NCBI GenBank assembly: GCA_023014335.1
Contig: JAECYW010000011.1
Location: forward strand, 62,001-126,000
Origin: Galerina marginata
Lineage: Eukaryota; Basidiomycota; Agaricomycetes; Agaricales; Galerinaceae
Reading direction: 5' to 3'
DNA: 64,000 bases
Under the pieces are notes generated by a model. That model was not told the DNA's origin. It saw only the letters and a list, made by a program, of their open reading frames with translations, and made no database searches. Position numbers and translations under genes: made by a program. Below, one piece after another: positions 33,400 to 44,387 of this stretch (positions within the stretch are counted from its first letter, which is position 1; each line of letters starts with the position of its first letter).

Positions 33400-34148
33400 G
33401 AGATCTTCTCTGCTGAGTGCTTTCGATTATCTTTGGCGTTTGACCCACCACCCTTTTCACCTGAGGTTTTCCATGTCCAATGGAACCGCTTTTACATCCA
33501 TGATTGTGTTTGACACGCATCGCCTACAGGTTATCGATAACATCTGTCTCCTCGGTTTTTAGATAATCAGTGACATTAATTCCTTCTCAGGCGTCATGCC
33601 GCTTTTTATAGAAACGGCTAGGCAAATGTTAGAAATTAAGTTCATGCACATTCATGACGGGGATCACAATGAAGTACATCGCTTCCCAGTTCAGAAAATT
33701 TTCTCTGTCATTTATGCCTATCGATAATACGACTTCGCTTCTTTCACATCGGACTGTTGAAACTTAATCGCAGTCATTCTGGCCTCTGATAAGTTTTTGA
33801 CCTCATGCCAGGGTTCGATGGTGCCGGTGACGATCGAATTGTAACCGGATCTTGAGATGTGCTGGGAATGAGTGGGACTGGAATGAGAAAGTTTGTTCCT
33901 TCAAGTTTGGACCGCCTAAAGGTTTAACTATCACATTGATCACTGTCAGGAAGCATCGTCCGTGAACCAGAAGGCATAATCGCAACATGCTGTATCATTG
34001 ACGCCGTTGGATTTGAGGTATATAACACTAGCGCCCCAGGGGATTCGACCAACAAGCAAATTTTCGACTCGTTTTCGAGCTTAAGCCAGCCTCGTCTTCT
34101 ACGCTCTCCTCCTCAAACACTTACTATCTTCTATACCCGGTTCAAGCC
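33400..34148. repeat. duplicated block B, copy 1, 5' noncoding part
   Basis: Matches 37305-37860 by eye (CGATTATCTTTGG / GACCCACCACCCTT / CACGCATCGCCTA segments and their counterparts). It lies directly upstream of the 213-residue gene and so holds its promoter. No other gene is seen. Confidence 0.6.
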
Positions 34149-34790
34149 ATGGCCGATTTAGACTACAGCGCGTACAACAACCTCCCTTACATCAGAGATG
34201 CCGACACCCTTTTCAATACTCAGCTCGCGAGCAATAATCCACCACTCTCCCGAGAAACCTTCTTATCCAAGCTTTTCCCGCTATTCAAAAACGACCCAGA
34301 TGCCCTCAACTACGGCGTTTGTCTCACCCATCGTCATTATCTCCTCACTGAGGGTGAGCGGATGGTATCCGAGGGGCTCAGCACACAACCACGGACGGAA
34401 GTGTCTGACAACATCGTTCCAGAGGTCTGGCTGATCACCGGAAGTGCAGCCGAGCATCGAATGGTAGACGCTTCCACCCTACCGGCTCAACTACTAAGAC
34501 CGTCTCCCGAGCTCTTTCAAAAATTCAACGAGATTAGCGGCGCTTATAACGTTGACGCCTTGGGTATCTGCAATCTACCCCCAGGATTGGCAGTACAGGA
34601 TGGGTTCGTGGTGGTGGAGACGGCCGGCGAACTCCCACGCGAGCAAGTTATCAGAGTCGTGTCTGTAGCTGAGAAGCGCGCGATCGGCGACACCTTCCAG
34701 GCTATGTGGGTGCCAGCGGAAACAGCTATGGTTTGCGTTTGCCAGTGCGAGTCACATCGTCCCACACAAGTCGTGGTTCCGCCTGCGTGA
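34149..34790 (+). CDS. orphan basidiomycete-type protein, 213 aa, single exon
   Basis: Function unknown. Open frame with clean start and stop. The segment LNYGVCLTHRHYLLTEGERM is shared in pattern with a lineage-specific family I have seen in mushroom genomes (GLCLVHRH...GE.MV), followed by a central EVWLITGSAAEHRM stretch and a C-terminal DALGICNLPPGL...VVVETAG...VCVCQCESH part. No signal peptide or membrane helix, so probably cytosolic. The final CVCQC cluster could bind metal. A degraded second copy at 37860-38261 keeps the C-terminal third. The intact frame in one of two copies suggests it may still be selected. Confidence 0.6.
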   Translation: MADLDYSAYNNLPYIRDADTLFNTQLASNNPPLSRETFLSKLFPLFKNDPDALNYGVCLTHRHYLLTEGERMVSEGLSTQPRTEVSDNIVPEVWLITGSAAEHRMVDASTLPAQLLRPSPELFQKFNEISGAYNVDALGICNLPPGLAVQDGFVVVETAGELPREQVIRVVSVAEKRAIGDTFQAMWVPAETAMVCVCQCESHRPTQVVVPPA

Positions 34791-35129
34791 TCATCTCCTC
34801 CGAACTTACCAAGTAGTTATCAGCTTACCTCACGAAATCCGACAGTCTTCTACATAGGGGCAGATGCTTTTTGTTCCGAGTTCAGTGTTCAGCATGTACT
34901 AGTAGTAAGTACCTTTTCGGCATCGTATACTTAGTCAAAATTATAAATATATTTCACCTTGGCACTAGCAGTCGCTTGGTTTACCTGCCAAACGGTGCAG
35001 GAAACTATTAACGGTTCGCTGAGTCACAGCTGTAAGTAGTCGCATTAAGTATTCGACGAGGAGTCATAATGTTATCAGAATTTGACGATAAGTTGGCAGA
35101 ATTTTTCCCTATCACCGCGTTAACGTTCA

Positions 35130-37250
35130 CACTTTGCCCATTCTAACCCGAGGGCACACGTCGACAAAATGTGAAGGAAAAATCCAGCAAACGCGTGAGG
35201 TCACTGGCAGAAATCAATCAAACCACATTCGATCTCCGCCTACAGTGCCGTTCAACGGCATGCATGATGGCACAACTCTTTACTTTGAACATCTCTCATT
35301 GCTATTTCAAACGACCTCGACGAACATGCACTGGCGAGTGGCACATGGCTGGCACGATAATTCTCTGTTCAAGATCACATATGAGCTCGGCGTGCTTGGC
35401 TTAGTCGGCGTTGCGATGATCATGCTGTATTCGGTACGTCAATTTTCCTGCCTTTTCCTCCAATTTTCACCAATGTATCACGCAGAGCACGACCTAGCCA
35501 CAAACTGAGGCTTGATGGTACACCAGTACAGCCTGTCCGACATCGGCGACATCGTGCAGCGCCAGCTTTTGGCGCGTTTTCCTCCTTGTCATCACGCTTC
35601 ATCGATTAGCTGATCTTTATCGATTTCATAGACAGCAATCTGGCTAGAAAGAACTCAGACTTATGAGGCCTTGTAAGCGCGAAATGGATGAAGTTTGACG
35701 GCGACCACGACGCGGATGCCGACGATTTTTGGCCTGATCTTAATGACGATAGCTTCTAGCAGCCTCCTGCTGGCAGACGTGGCAAGGCAAGGGTAAGAAG
35801 AGGTAGAACACGGGCATGCACAGTTTGCCTGAGACGACGACGATCTGTATAATGACGAAGTACGTCTCTCTCTCTCTCTCTTCTCCGCATCATCTCATAC
35901 TGAGATTTCACGCAAGGCGAATACATTCCTTCCCTTCACGCTGCACCTGCAACAGCGGCTCGCACTCTCGTCATCTTCGGACCCCACCTTCCATCGTGCA
36001 CCTCTACTGTGTGCATTGAGGGCGGGGTCGGTGGGGTCGGTCATTTTATGAGCATGAACACTCACCGACCGGCTGAGCTGTACGCCCCCGACAACTCCTC
36101 CCGTGTTTTCCCCTTCATACAGCACCTTTAGTTCTGGTCGCGTTTAAGTTTGAAGCAGGGCCCCCTTTCCTCCTTCGCCCGCGTCATGGTCGTCTCTGGA
36201 GGTTTGTTTCTTCGCCTTTTTTCCATTTTCCATCTTTCTACCCTCGCTTTATGTCTATCCTCCTTTTTCTTTATTATTTTACCCGCCCTTAATCATCATC
36301 CTCGTGCAATTTTTCCTTCCTTGTCCTACTTTTCCCCCCTCGTCTTCGATGTACAGTGCCTATAACCATCATCCTTACACTCACTCCTTTTCGTTCTTTA
36401 TCACGTCAGGATGCACAATGTCACGTAACCCGCAGCTGGTTCGACCTTATTTCAGGGAGTTTATGAAACTTCAACAGAGCACCGGGGAGCTTAGCACCTC
36501 TCCAGTTTCCGCTCGATGGCTGTGACGTCCAAGTGAATTTTGGCACCGTCCTTCCCCCGTCCAGAGAGTTGAAGGTTGCTGGGTCGTTTTTTCAAGTTTG
36601 CTGCTTCTACTTGTCACTTATTTCTATCTGGTCTATCCTCGTTCTGTATCTTTCTTCTCTGTGCCGTTATTCTTGTGTTTTTTTTTTTTCTTTTCCCCTC
36701 GTACTTTATGTGTTTTCTTTTTGTTCATATCTTTCTCGCCTTCGTTTTACACCCGCAATGCGTCTGCCGATGATTGCGGATGTGTGGGTCTCGCTGGAGT
36801 TGTGTTTTATTTTTTTCTTTCTTTCTATTCGTTGTCTTGGATAAATACGTACTGGATACCTCCAAGAGCTTTATCGTTTATTTAGCTTGGTTTTGACAAT
36901 ATTTTATGCATACTAGAGCCTGTGATTATTTCCGACATATTTTTTTGGTGATTTTGGTTATCGTTCATTGGGCATCTGGAGAGTCGTTCCATGAAATCTC
37001 GAGACTGGATGCGTGCCTGCACCACAGCGGAAGTAAGACGTCTGCTTCATGGATACAAGATTTTCTTGATATCGTAGCTAGGCCTATCCGGCACAAACGC
37101 TCATCTATTTCTTCTTGTGTCAGGGAGTCAAATTCAATGTTTAGTACGACTACAAAGGCATCCTCAGTGTCTATTTCCACGAAATAAGTGTAGGAGCCAT
37201 TTTCTCCACGCCTGACCTTCGGCGCTTGTTTATTTTTTTACTGATCTAGG
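35130..37250. repeat. repeat family A, long degenerate copy
   Basis: Aligns piecewise with 13170-14180, 48640-49250 and 49450-50130 (35200-36030), with 63800-63960/50850-50930 (36160-36210: CGTCTCTGGAGGTTTGTTTC) and with 55140-55310 (36960-37130: ATGAAATCTCGAGACTGGAT and GGCCTATCCGGCACAAA). It includes a (CT)8-9 microsatellite near 35866-35883. Possible intron-like GTACGT...CGCAG at 35436-35485 recurs in the other copies, hinting at a gene-derived origin. All frames are short. Confidence 0.55.
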
Positions 37251-37269
37251 TTCACCGATCACTGGCAGT

Positions 37270-37859
37270 ACTCGCGGAGTACCCCATTTCTCAGATCAAA
37301 ACCGGATCTTCTCTGTTGTCGATCATCTTTGGAGGTTCGACGCACTACCCTTCTCCTCCGATGTTCCTCCTTCCCCAAAGAACCCGCTCTGTATCCGTGA
37401 TTGATTTGACACTGGACACGCCTTGCCTAGAGGTTCAAGTCGCCGATCATATTTGGCCCTTCAGGTTTTTGATAATCGGTAACTTCGATTCCTTTTCTGG
37501 TTAGAAGCCTCCCTTTTACGGAAACAGCTGGCGAGAAAAGCCGAGAATATTGAAGGCGACTACGATTCAGTCTGAATGAACCACATAACTTCACAATTCA
37601 CAGCGTTTCTTCTGTCACTTATGCGTATCGATATTCCGAGTTTCTTCCTTTCACACCAAATGGTGAAATTTTATCGCAATTACTCTGACTTCGGGTTTTA
37701 GACCCCGTGCCACGGTTCAGCCATCTCAGTAACAACAAACGATGATCGGACGATAATCTAACGTTAAGACCAAGTTGAGACCTTCTAGGAATGAAATGAG
37801 AATATTCGTTCCTTCGAGTTTGGGCCATCTGAAAACTTCCAACAGGACGTCAGGCAACC
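37270..37859. repeat. duplicated block B, copy 2, 5' noncoding part
   Basis: Diverged duplicate of 33400-34030, sharing the same order of motifs (CGATCATCTTTGGAGG, CACGCCTTGCCTAGAGGTT, AATATTCGTTCCTTCGAGTTTGGG). Confidence 0.6.
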
Positions 37860-38261
37860 ACCAGGCGTTAGCACACGACTACAGACGGAAGTGTCTGAAA
37901 ACATCGTTCCCTAAGTCTGGGTGATAACCGGAAATGCAGCCGAGTATCGACTGGCAGACGCCCCGACCCCGCCGCTCAGACCATCTTCCGAGCTAAATTC
38001 AGCGAGCTTAGCAAAGCTTATAACGTTGACGCCTTGGGTATCTGCAATCTACATGAGGGGTTGAAGGTAGAAAACGGATTCACGATGGTGGAGACGGCTG
38101 GAAGACTCCCACCCGAGCAAGTTTTTAAAGTCATGTCTATAGCTGAAGTGAGCAACCCCTCGGGCACCTTTCAGGCTACTATGTGGGCAGCAGGGGAGAA
38201 CATTATAACTTGCGTTTGCCAATGCTCGGCACATCAGGAGGATGTTGTACCGCCTGCATGA
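37860..38261 (+). pseudogene. broken second copy of the orphan 213-aa gene
   Basis: Around 37866-38020 the sequence matches codons from the middle of the gene at 34149-34790 (TCAGAC/GTGTCTGA, ATCGTTCC, GGAAATGCAGCCGAGTATCGA) but the frame is lost. From 38034 an open frame of 75 codons restores the C-terminal third (MGICNLHEGLKVENGF, PPEQVFKVM, CVCQCSAHQ). The N-terminal third is missing. Confidence 0.65.
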
Positions 38262-38739
38262 TCACCTCTTCCGACTGTACCATCTAATTTTCACTTTTAC
38301 GAATCCTTGCAAGGTATGACCATCTTTTTCTAGCAAATACCTTTTTTTTGTGCCAAGTTCAGGTTTCTCGGTTCGTTTCTTAGATTTGTAGTGGTCCTCT
38401 GACAATCTGATACAACGTTGATATATAATTTCCACAGATGGCAGACTCCAGATCTGAACAGCGCGTCTGTGGGTTGGATCTCAGTTTGACCTCAGTGCTC
38501 AAGAGAACTCGGAGAACTCGCGAAACGTTTTGGGGGTGCCGAAATGGGCCGAAAGCCGGTTCCGGGTTGGTTCCGGGTTGGTGAGCGTTGTGACTTCTCC
38601 TTACAGTATTTGGTTGAACTAGGGAAAGGTCGACTGCGTCGACAGAACCCTTGCTTACATGGGAAAGCGTAAGTGGCTGCAGACCTAGCAAAAGGTAAAA
38701 ATTGCGATTGGGAAACTGTTATTCTACCCATCCCACCCG

Positions 38740-39240
38740 CACTCACTTTTGTTCTTTCCTTATCACACCATGCACAGGCTCAAATCTCCGATACTGGCTG
38801 TCCTCCTCCTGGCGCACCTTTGGACCTTGCCCAACCAGCGCTTGGCTTTGATATGCGAGCTTTGGAATCACGCTATCCCTTCGCGGTGGTCGAGACTCGC
38901 CTGAAATAAGGGTGGGCTGGATCTAGGCCGTTTTTATATTTCTACATCGCCTTATATCCAATCTTCACATTTTCGTATATTCTTTTTGTCGTTTCTCCAT
39001 ATTCATTCTTATGTTTGTTTCTGCATTGCATTTAATTTAATTTAATTTCGTATCATTCTCATCTTCGCTGTACACCCGTTGTAGAATACCAATCAACCCC
39101 TTCTCACTCTCCTTCCTTCCTTATCACACCAGCCCAGCCGGCACCATTTATACGAACTTTGTTCCCGCCTTTCCCGCCCTTTCCCCTCCGTTTCTGCTTA
39201 CTGTCGCCCACCCGGACCACGCTTCTTGCAGCGAGCAGCA
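38740..39240. repeat. repeat family A fragment
   Basis: Matches 51150-51380 in order (CCTGGCGCACC...TTTGG, GAGACTCGCCTGAAATAAGG, GTGGGCTGGATCTAGGCCGTTT). No supported gene. 38280-38740 holds nothing that I recognise. Confidence 0.45.
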
Positions 39241-39471
39241 GAGTATGCGCGTCTCGATTTCACAGCCCATTCACGTATTTAGCAAGTCCATGATCCTCAG
39301 GCGTCTGGATGGTGGAGGCATCGGCGGCGATGTCACACTGTCAGCCACTTCGTCGCTCTCGTCACTATTCCTACGGCGCTTCCCTGTTCTGAAGCGCTGC
39401 TCGGAGGAGTTTACAACGTCATCGATGCTCTCCTCGGGCTCCTAAAATTAGATATTAAGTAAATCATGCAT

Positions 39472-42048
39472 TCACTTATTGTCGACTCGCTCACCGAATA
39501 CACTGGTCGATTTTCCGATGTAGATGGCTCGTGGAACTGCTCCTGTGGTTTGTTCAATGTAGCAGGTCCTTTCTGTATTAATAGTGGATATTGATCTCGA
39601 CGGATATACAAAACTAGAGTAACTCACTTTTAAATATTGAGAAACAGCGTCACGGAGTAGGTTCATCTCAGAGCACAGTTCCAATCCCCTTGGTGCCTTC
39701 TTGCGATCAACCATGTGGCGGGCAAGTGTTGCAAGCTCTGCCATATATTCTGCGTTTACGAGATAGAAGGGAAGAATTTCAATGGCGAATATATGACCTT
39801 CATTGTTGTTACTGAACCAGGATCTCAGCTCCGACAAAAATAAGAAGTGGAGTTCTTTGTATTGGCTGTCCCAAGCTTTGTCCTTGGATATTCCATCGTC
39901 GTCTTCCAGTTTTCCATTGACATCATCTTCCTCTCGTCCACACCACCCATAGTCTCTGCAGTATTTACCAATCAGAATCCTTAGTGGATCACATTCTGGA
40001 CATGGAATATTGGACTCACATCTTCGTCTCGAAGATATACTTGAAGAGATGCACAGAAAGTGTTGTGTACATCCTGCTATCCACAAAGTATCTCCCTGCA
40101 CGCTCTGGATGAAGGAGGAATTTTTGAAATTCAGCAAACTTTCCGTCCGCGATTGGTAGAGACTTAAAGATGGAGGGAAAGTACATCCCGATAACCCTGT
40201 TGAACGTGCCACTCGAATCTTCCTTGGGAAGTAACTGGAGTATTTGAGGATGTGTTGTTGCAGTGGCAAGGTTCTTCGCATTTTCACTGTCCCCCGGCGT
40301 AAATTCTAAACGACAAATTTCGTTCCACATTAACTCTTCAGAAACTGCCAAGGAGTGGGAATGATAATCAGAGAGACTTTTTCCAAGACCGAAATAGTCC
40401 TCCACGTTTGCTTCCTTGACAATTATTAGAGCCGGAAGATGTGCCAGACTGTAATACATACCTTGCCAACCTTTTGAAACCAGGAAAATAGGCTAAACAT
40501 TTGATTACAGGGATAAGAATTTCCCCCCCAATAGTTATACTCAGAAAATTTGCCTTCGATCAACTTGACTACCCATAGTCGAAAGTCAAAGTAAAAAAAT
40601 CGGCGAGTAGTTCTCTCGTTGCAGAGGATTCAGAACAGTGATATACAAGCTCCATGTGCGCAAGGCGCATGCTTATCAGGCAAAGAAGGAATGATAAGTT
40701 ACAATGTATGGAACAATTTGCAAATTACTGACCACTCATCTGTGCTTGGAGATCCGCTCTTTATATGTTGCAGGCAGTGTCGTGCTATCTTGGCATGGGC
40801 CTTACCTTCATCTAAATGAAAATTTTTGGAACGAGTGGAATCTATGAGAAAATCTTGAAGAGAGGCATGGAGGACACGAAGGCAGCTTTCATTGTCTCCA
40901 TCCACTGGGATGTCTATCACAGAATGCAAGTCGATGAGGACGAGTTGAAGATCACCAGGAGGATATGATAGAAATGTTTCTATTTTATCCACTGTATTCA
41001 AAGCACATTCGCTGTCGACCAGCAAGAGGATACTTAGAACTTCCAGCACCCTTGTAAGGTCCTCCACCACACTGAATATATGGCGGTACAGAGAATCAAG
41101 CTTGGCAAATGGGGTATTATCCTCGGCAGCGGTGATGCCTAAAATAACGTTGAGTTGCTCACTAGGCCTTCGGCGGGGAGATCTGACAAATTTGACGACT
41201 ATCGCCGCATAAATGAACTGTCCAGATGATTTATGAACCAGTACGTCGATGTCGTCTTCGGACGGCCAAGTACGAGGCAAATACGAGCGCAGTGCGTGGG
41301 TCCTTTTCACTGACTCGAAGCTCTCAACCAAGAAAAGCCTAATGTCGTCGTTTGGACTGTAGGTTTCGTCTAAAGTAAGGCGGGTAGTAATGTCAAATAG
41401 AGGTTGATTGTTGAATGAATCGCGGATTGCTTGTTCGGGTCGGCTGGCAATAATGAAGAAGAGTGGAATGCGGAATTTTGGAACGGAACGGGAGATAATG
41501 GTGAGAATGTATCGCTGAATATCAGGGGTGCCACACTCATCCAGGCCATCGAGGACGATTAGCTTGGGATCCGATGAATTGGCGGGACCTTGCTGCCAGT
41601 GACCGTCAATGAATACTTTCTCTAGCGGTTGAACGACGAGCGCCTCCATTTGAGCCTCTAGGGAACGATCAAAAATGGAAGGATCAGCTTCGAGTCCTTC
41701 TTCCACGTAAGCGCGCATCGGCGGGATCGCGATGAGAAGTTGATATGCCAGTGATGCAATCAGGCGCTCCCCGTTGTTGCGTCCGGCTGCATATCGGGAC
41801 CAGAAGAAACTGGCCGCCAAACGTCCCGACTTATGGAACAATTCGGCAATTTCTTGCGCAATCGCGGATTTCCCTGCACCAGCTGGGCCGTTGAGCCACA
41901 TGATGAACGAAGTCTTCTGTCCGTCCTCGATCCAATCGATGATAGCCTGGATGACTGCGACGCGTGTTTCAGGGTGGCATTTGGGAGCGTCGTATCGCTC
42001 GGATGAGTTGTGAAAGGCGCTAGGAGCCATGTGCTTGCGTAAACCATC
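39472..42048 (-). pseudogene. NACHT (STAND, NLR-like) gene, paralogue 1, frameshifted
   Basis: Fungal NLR-type signal-transducing NTPase. An intron acceptor at 42049-42050 precedes IDGLRKHMAP, so 5' exon(s) existed. The NACHT domain (from Met 42030) is intact: P-loop GPAGAGKS near residue 48, Walker B LIVLDGLDECG near 165, then the winged-helix-type region and SLQDFLIDSTRS. A donor GTCAGT ends this exon, as in paralogue 2. The following helical region is broken twice relative to paralogue 2: a missing base in the A7 run at 40593-40599, and another near 40453. Further 3' sequence (SNIPCPECDPLRI ... GLELCSEMNLLRDAV) is still recognisable down to 39472, including a 3' exon that paralogue 2 lacks. 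No WD40 or ankyrin repeats are visible. The effector domain upstream is not identified. Confidence 0.75.
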
Positions 42049-42093
42049 GATGCCTGAAAATGATAATGACCCTTAAGAATGGTTGTGAACAAT

Positions 42094-42096
42094 TGA
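42094..42096. repeat. 3-bp target-site duplication of the CACTA element, left copy (TGA)
   Basis: TGA immediately before the left terminus CACTGGGGGCAAGCC; repeated as TGA at 47708-47710 right after the other terminus. Confidence 0.85.
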
Positions 42097-42366
42097 CACT
42101 GGGGGCAAGCCTCGGGGCGGTCAATTCTGATCGCGACTGTGTCGGTCTTACGACGGTCAGCCCACGGTGAGCCCTCAGTGATTCCGTTAGGCAAAGTTGT
42201 CACATTTCCTGTAAATAACCGGGCCGTGTCAACATGACACGACCCAAACACGATCACATGTAACTCTTTATTCCTTTGTCTGCTCGACGCGACTCGCAAT
42301 GACCGACCACGCTGCGAACACATGTAGTAAATTCTTGACTCGGTATTCTAACTCTTTACTTCTCAT

Positions 42367-44275
42367 TTGCCCATTATGCCTGACAACTCTGAAGATGTTC
42401 CAATGCAAGGGCCTCCAGGACCTGGCCTTAGCACCCCACCTCCTACCAATCGTACTAGCAGCCAGCAGCGTCGTCAAGTTGGTCCCATCCATCGCAACCT
42501 TGGTCCTGAGCCTCATCAGGCTGAGTCCTCTCGTGCTCAGGGAAAGAGGAAGCATCCAGACGAGGGTCCGGGGCTTAGGCCTGACACAAGCACTGCTGAG
42601 TCCCCAAACGCCAAGAAAGCCCGAACCATTCCTCCAGGTGCCGGTGAACAAGCTCGGCCGCGCACAAGGGCAGGCATGAAGGCCAAGAAACCACCTCGGG
42701 AAAAGCGGCCAAATGACTGGCAGGTTCCAAAGGGGGAGGTAAAGAAGGAAGAACAGGGGACTAAGGTGCGTAATGGTCATGACTTTTCTTTGTTAGTTCT
42801 ATTCTGACATGTGTATGTTAATGACTAGGGTGCGCTCCAACTCCATATCCGTGCTCTCTGGTGTCTACCCAACCAGAATGCCATTCCTCCTGCCATTACC
42901 GAGGATGATAGAGTGGCTTATGTGAGGCGCTTTGTCAACGAGGCACAGATCAGAACCTCAGTGCGCGACAACCTTAACCGAAACTCTGCGTACATTGATG
43001 CCGCGGAAACAAGACTCGACGCCCTTTATGCTTCACTTTCCAATAACAGTATTATCTCTGGCCAGATCTCTCGTATTTCCCGTCCTCAGCTTCTCTTTGC
43101 ATTTTGTACTGTTGCATGTGCTGGCCTCCCTCGCTGGGCTCCTGATGTCCAGAGCTCAGATCCTGACTCTATGTATAATCTGCTTCACGAGTACCTTGCA
43201 GTCAACACCTTCCAGCAAGCTGCAATCAGCCATGGCTATGATTTTATGGGAATCAACCGTGAGCTTATCAACGACTTTCCAACCTTGCGCAAGTTCTACC
43301 GAAGCTTCGTTTATTCCTACATCACCAGACTTGCGAAAAAGGAAGCGAAGTCACCTGGTTCCGTGGAGAAGAGTCATGAACGAGAGAATATTGTTAAACG
43401 TAGGAGTGATGTGAGTCATATTCTGAGTCTGTTTCAAGAAATTGACTCACAATCTCTTTGTAGCTGGCAGCAAATAGGATTGATATCCTCAAGGCCGAAG
43501 CATTTAATATGTTTTTCATCAATTCTGTTGCCGAGCCAGATGGTCACTCTGATGACGAAGGTATTGAGGTGACTGATGGTGATGGCCCAGTCGAATCAGT
43601 TTACCACATCACCAAAAAGGAGGGGCGGTCAGAGAAGTATACCAATTTTTTTCGTAAAATTGTTGATCAGAGGCGGCTTCGAAAGACCCGCAAAAGAGGA
43701 AATAGACATCAGAAGTAAACTTTTAATTTTCAATTCATTGTTCTTTTTCAACTAACAACTCTGGGCACAGACAAGAACGTAAACGTGTGGTTCCAGATCC
43801 AGTAAAACAGTCACCATTTCTAGGCGAACCACTGCCTGAGCTGGTTTTTATCGACTGGTTCGAACCTTCTTTCTGGAATAATGAACTTACCATTGAAGAT
43901 CGAGCCCACTACATCAAGAATGGTGTCTTCATTGGGATGCCAGAGCAGAAATTTTGCGAGAAGTGGGAGGACATCGAGAAGTGGAAGAACCTGAAGCCAG
44001 GACCACTGAAAGCCAAGTATGGTAAGGAAGTCCTCAAAGCATACAAGATACCTTCGGAAGCAGAATTGCGGCAGCTTGAAGAAAACCGTAGAGGCTCAGA
44101 GGAAGATGATGACGACGATGGTGACAATGATGAGGGTGGTGATGAGGGACCACAAGAACAGGAGGAAAGGAAACAGGAACAGGATGACCAGAATGAGCAG
44201 GAGCAGGAAGAGCAGGAGCAGGTTGAGACAGGTCTCAGTCTGAATCAGCAAGGGGGTGAGCCTATGGAACAGTAA
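42367..44275 (+). CDS. companion gene of the CACTA element, 578 aa, four exons
   Basis: Unknown function; probably the element's second protein. Exons 42367-42765, 42829-43410, 43464-43714, 43771-44275; introns of 63, 53 and 56 nt, GT-AG, all in phase; 1737 nt in total with no stop. The basic Pro-rich N terminus carries NLS-like KRKHP and KKPPREKRP. The globular middle reads GALQLHIRALWCLP, ISGQISRISRPQLLFAF, AGLPRWAPDV, QQAAISHGYDF and RREN-like motifs. A second part (FIDWFEPSFWNNEL) leads to a very acidic, Gln/Glu-rich tail. This protein type is common in mushroom genomes and I recognise it without a name. It could play the role that the second protein of plant En/Spm (TnpA) plays at the ends, but that is inference. 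Met at 42376 is an alternative start. Confidence 0.75.
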
Positions 44276-44387
44276 AAATTTGGTTTTTCTGGAGTTTTTT
44301 TGTATGTAATACGCAGGCCGTGAAATTTAGCATGTTGTATGTGCTGTACACAAAATATAAGTATAATATTGTTGTGCTCCTGACCTG

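Noticed and set aside
35866..35883. CT microsatellite as a functional element
   Set aside because: Ordinary simple repeat inside a degenerate repeat copy.
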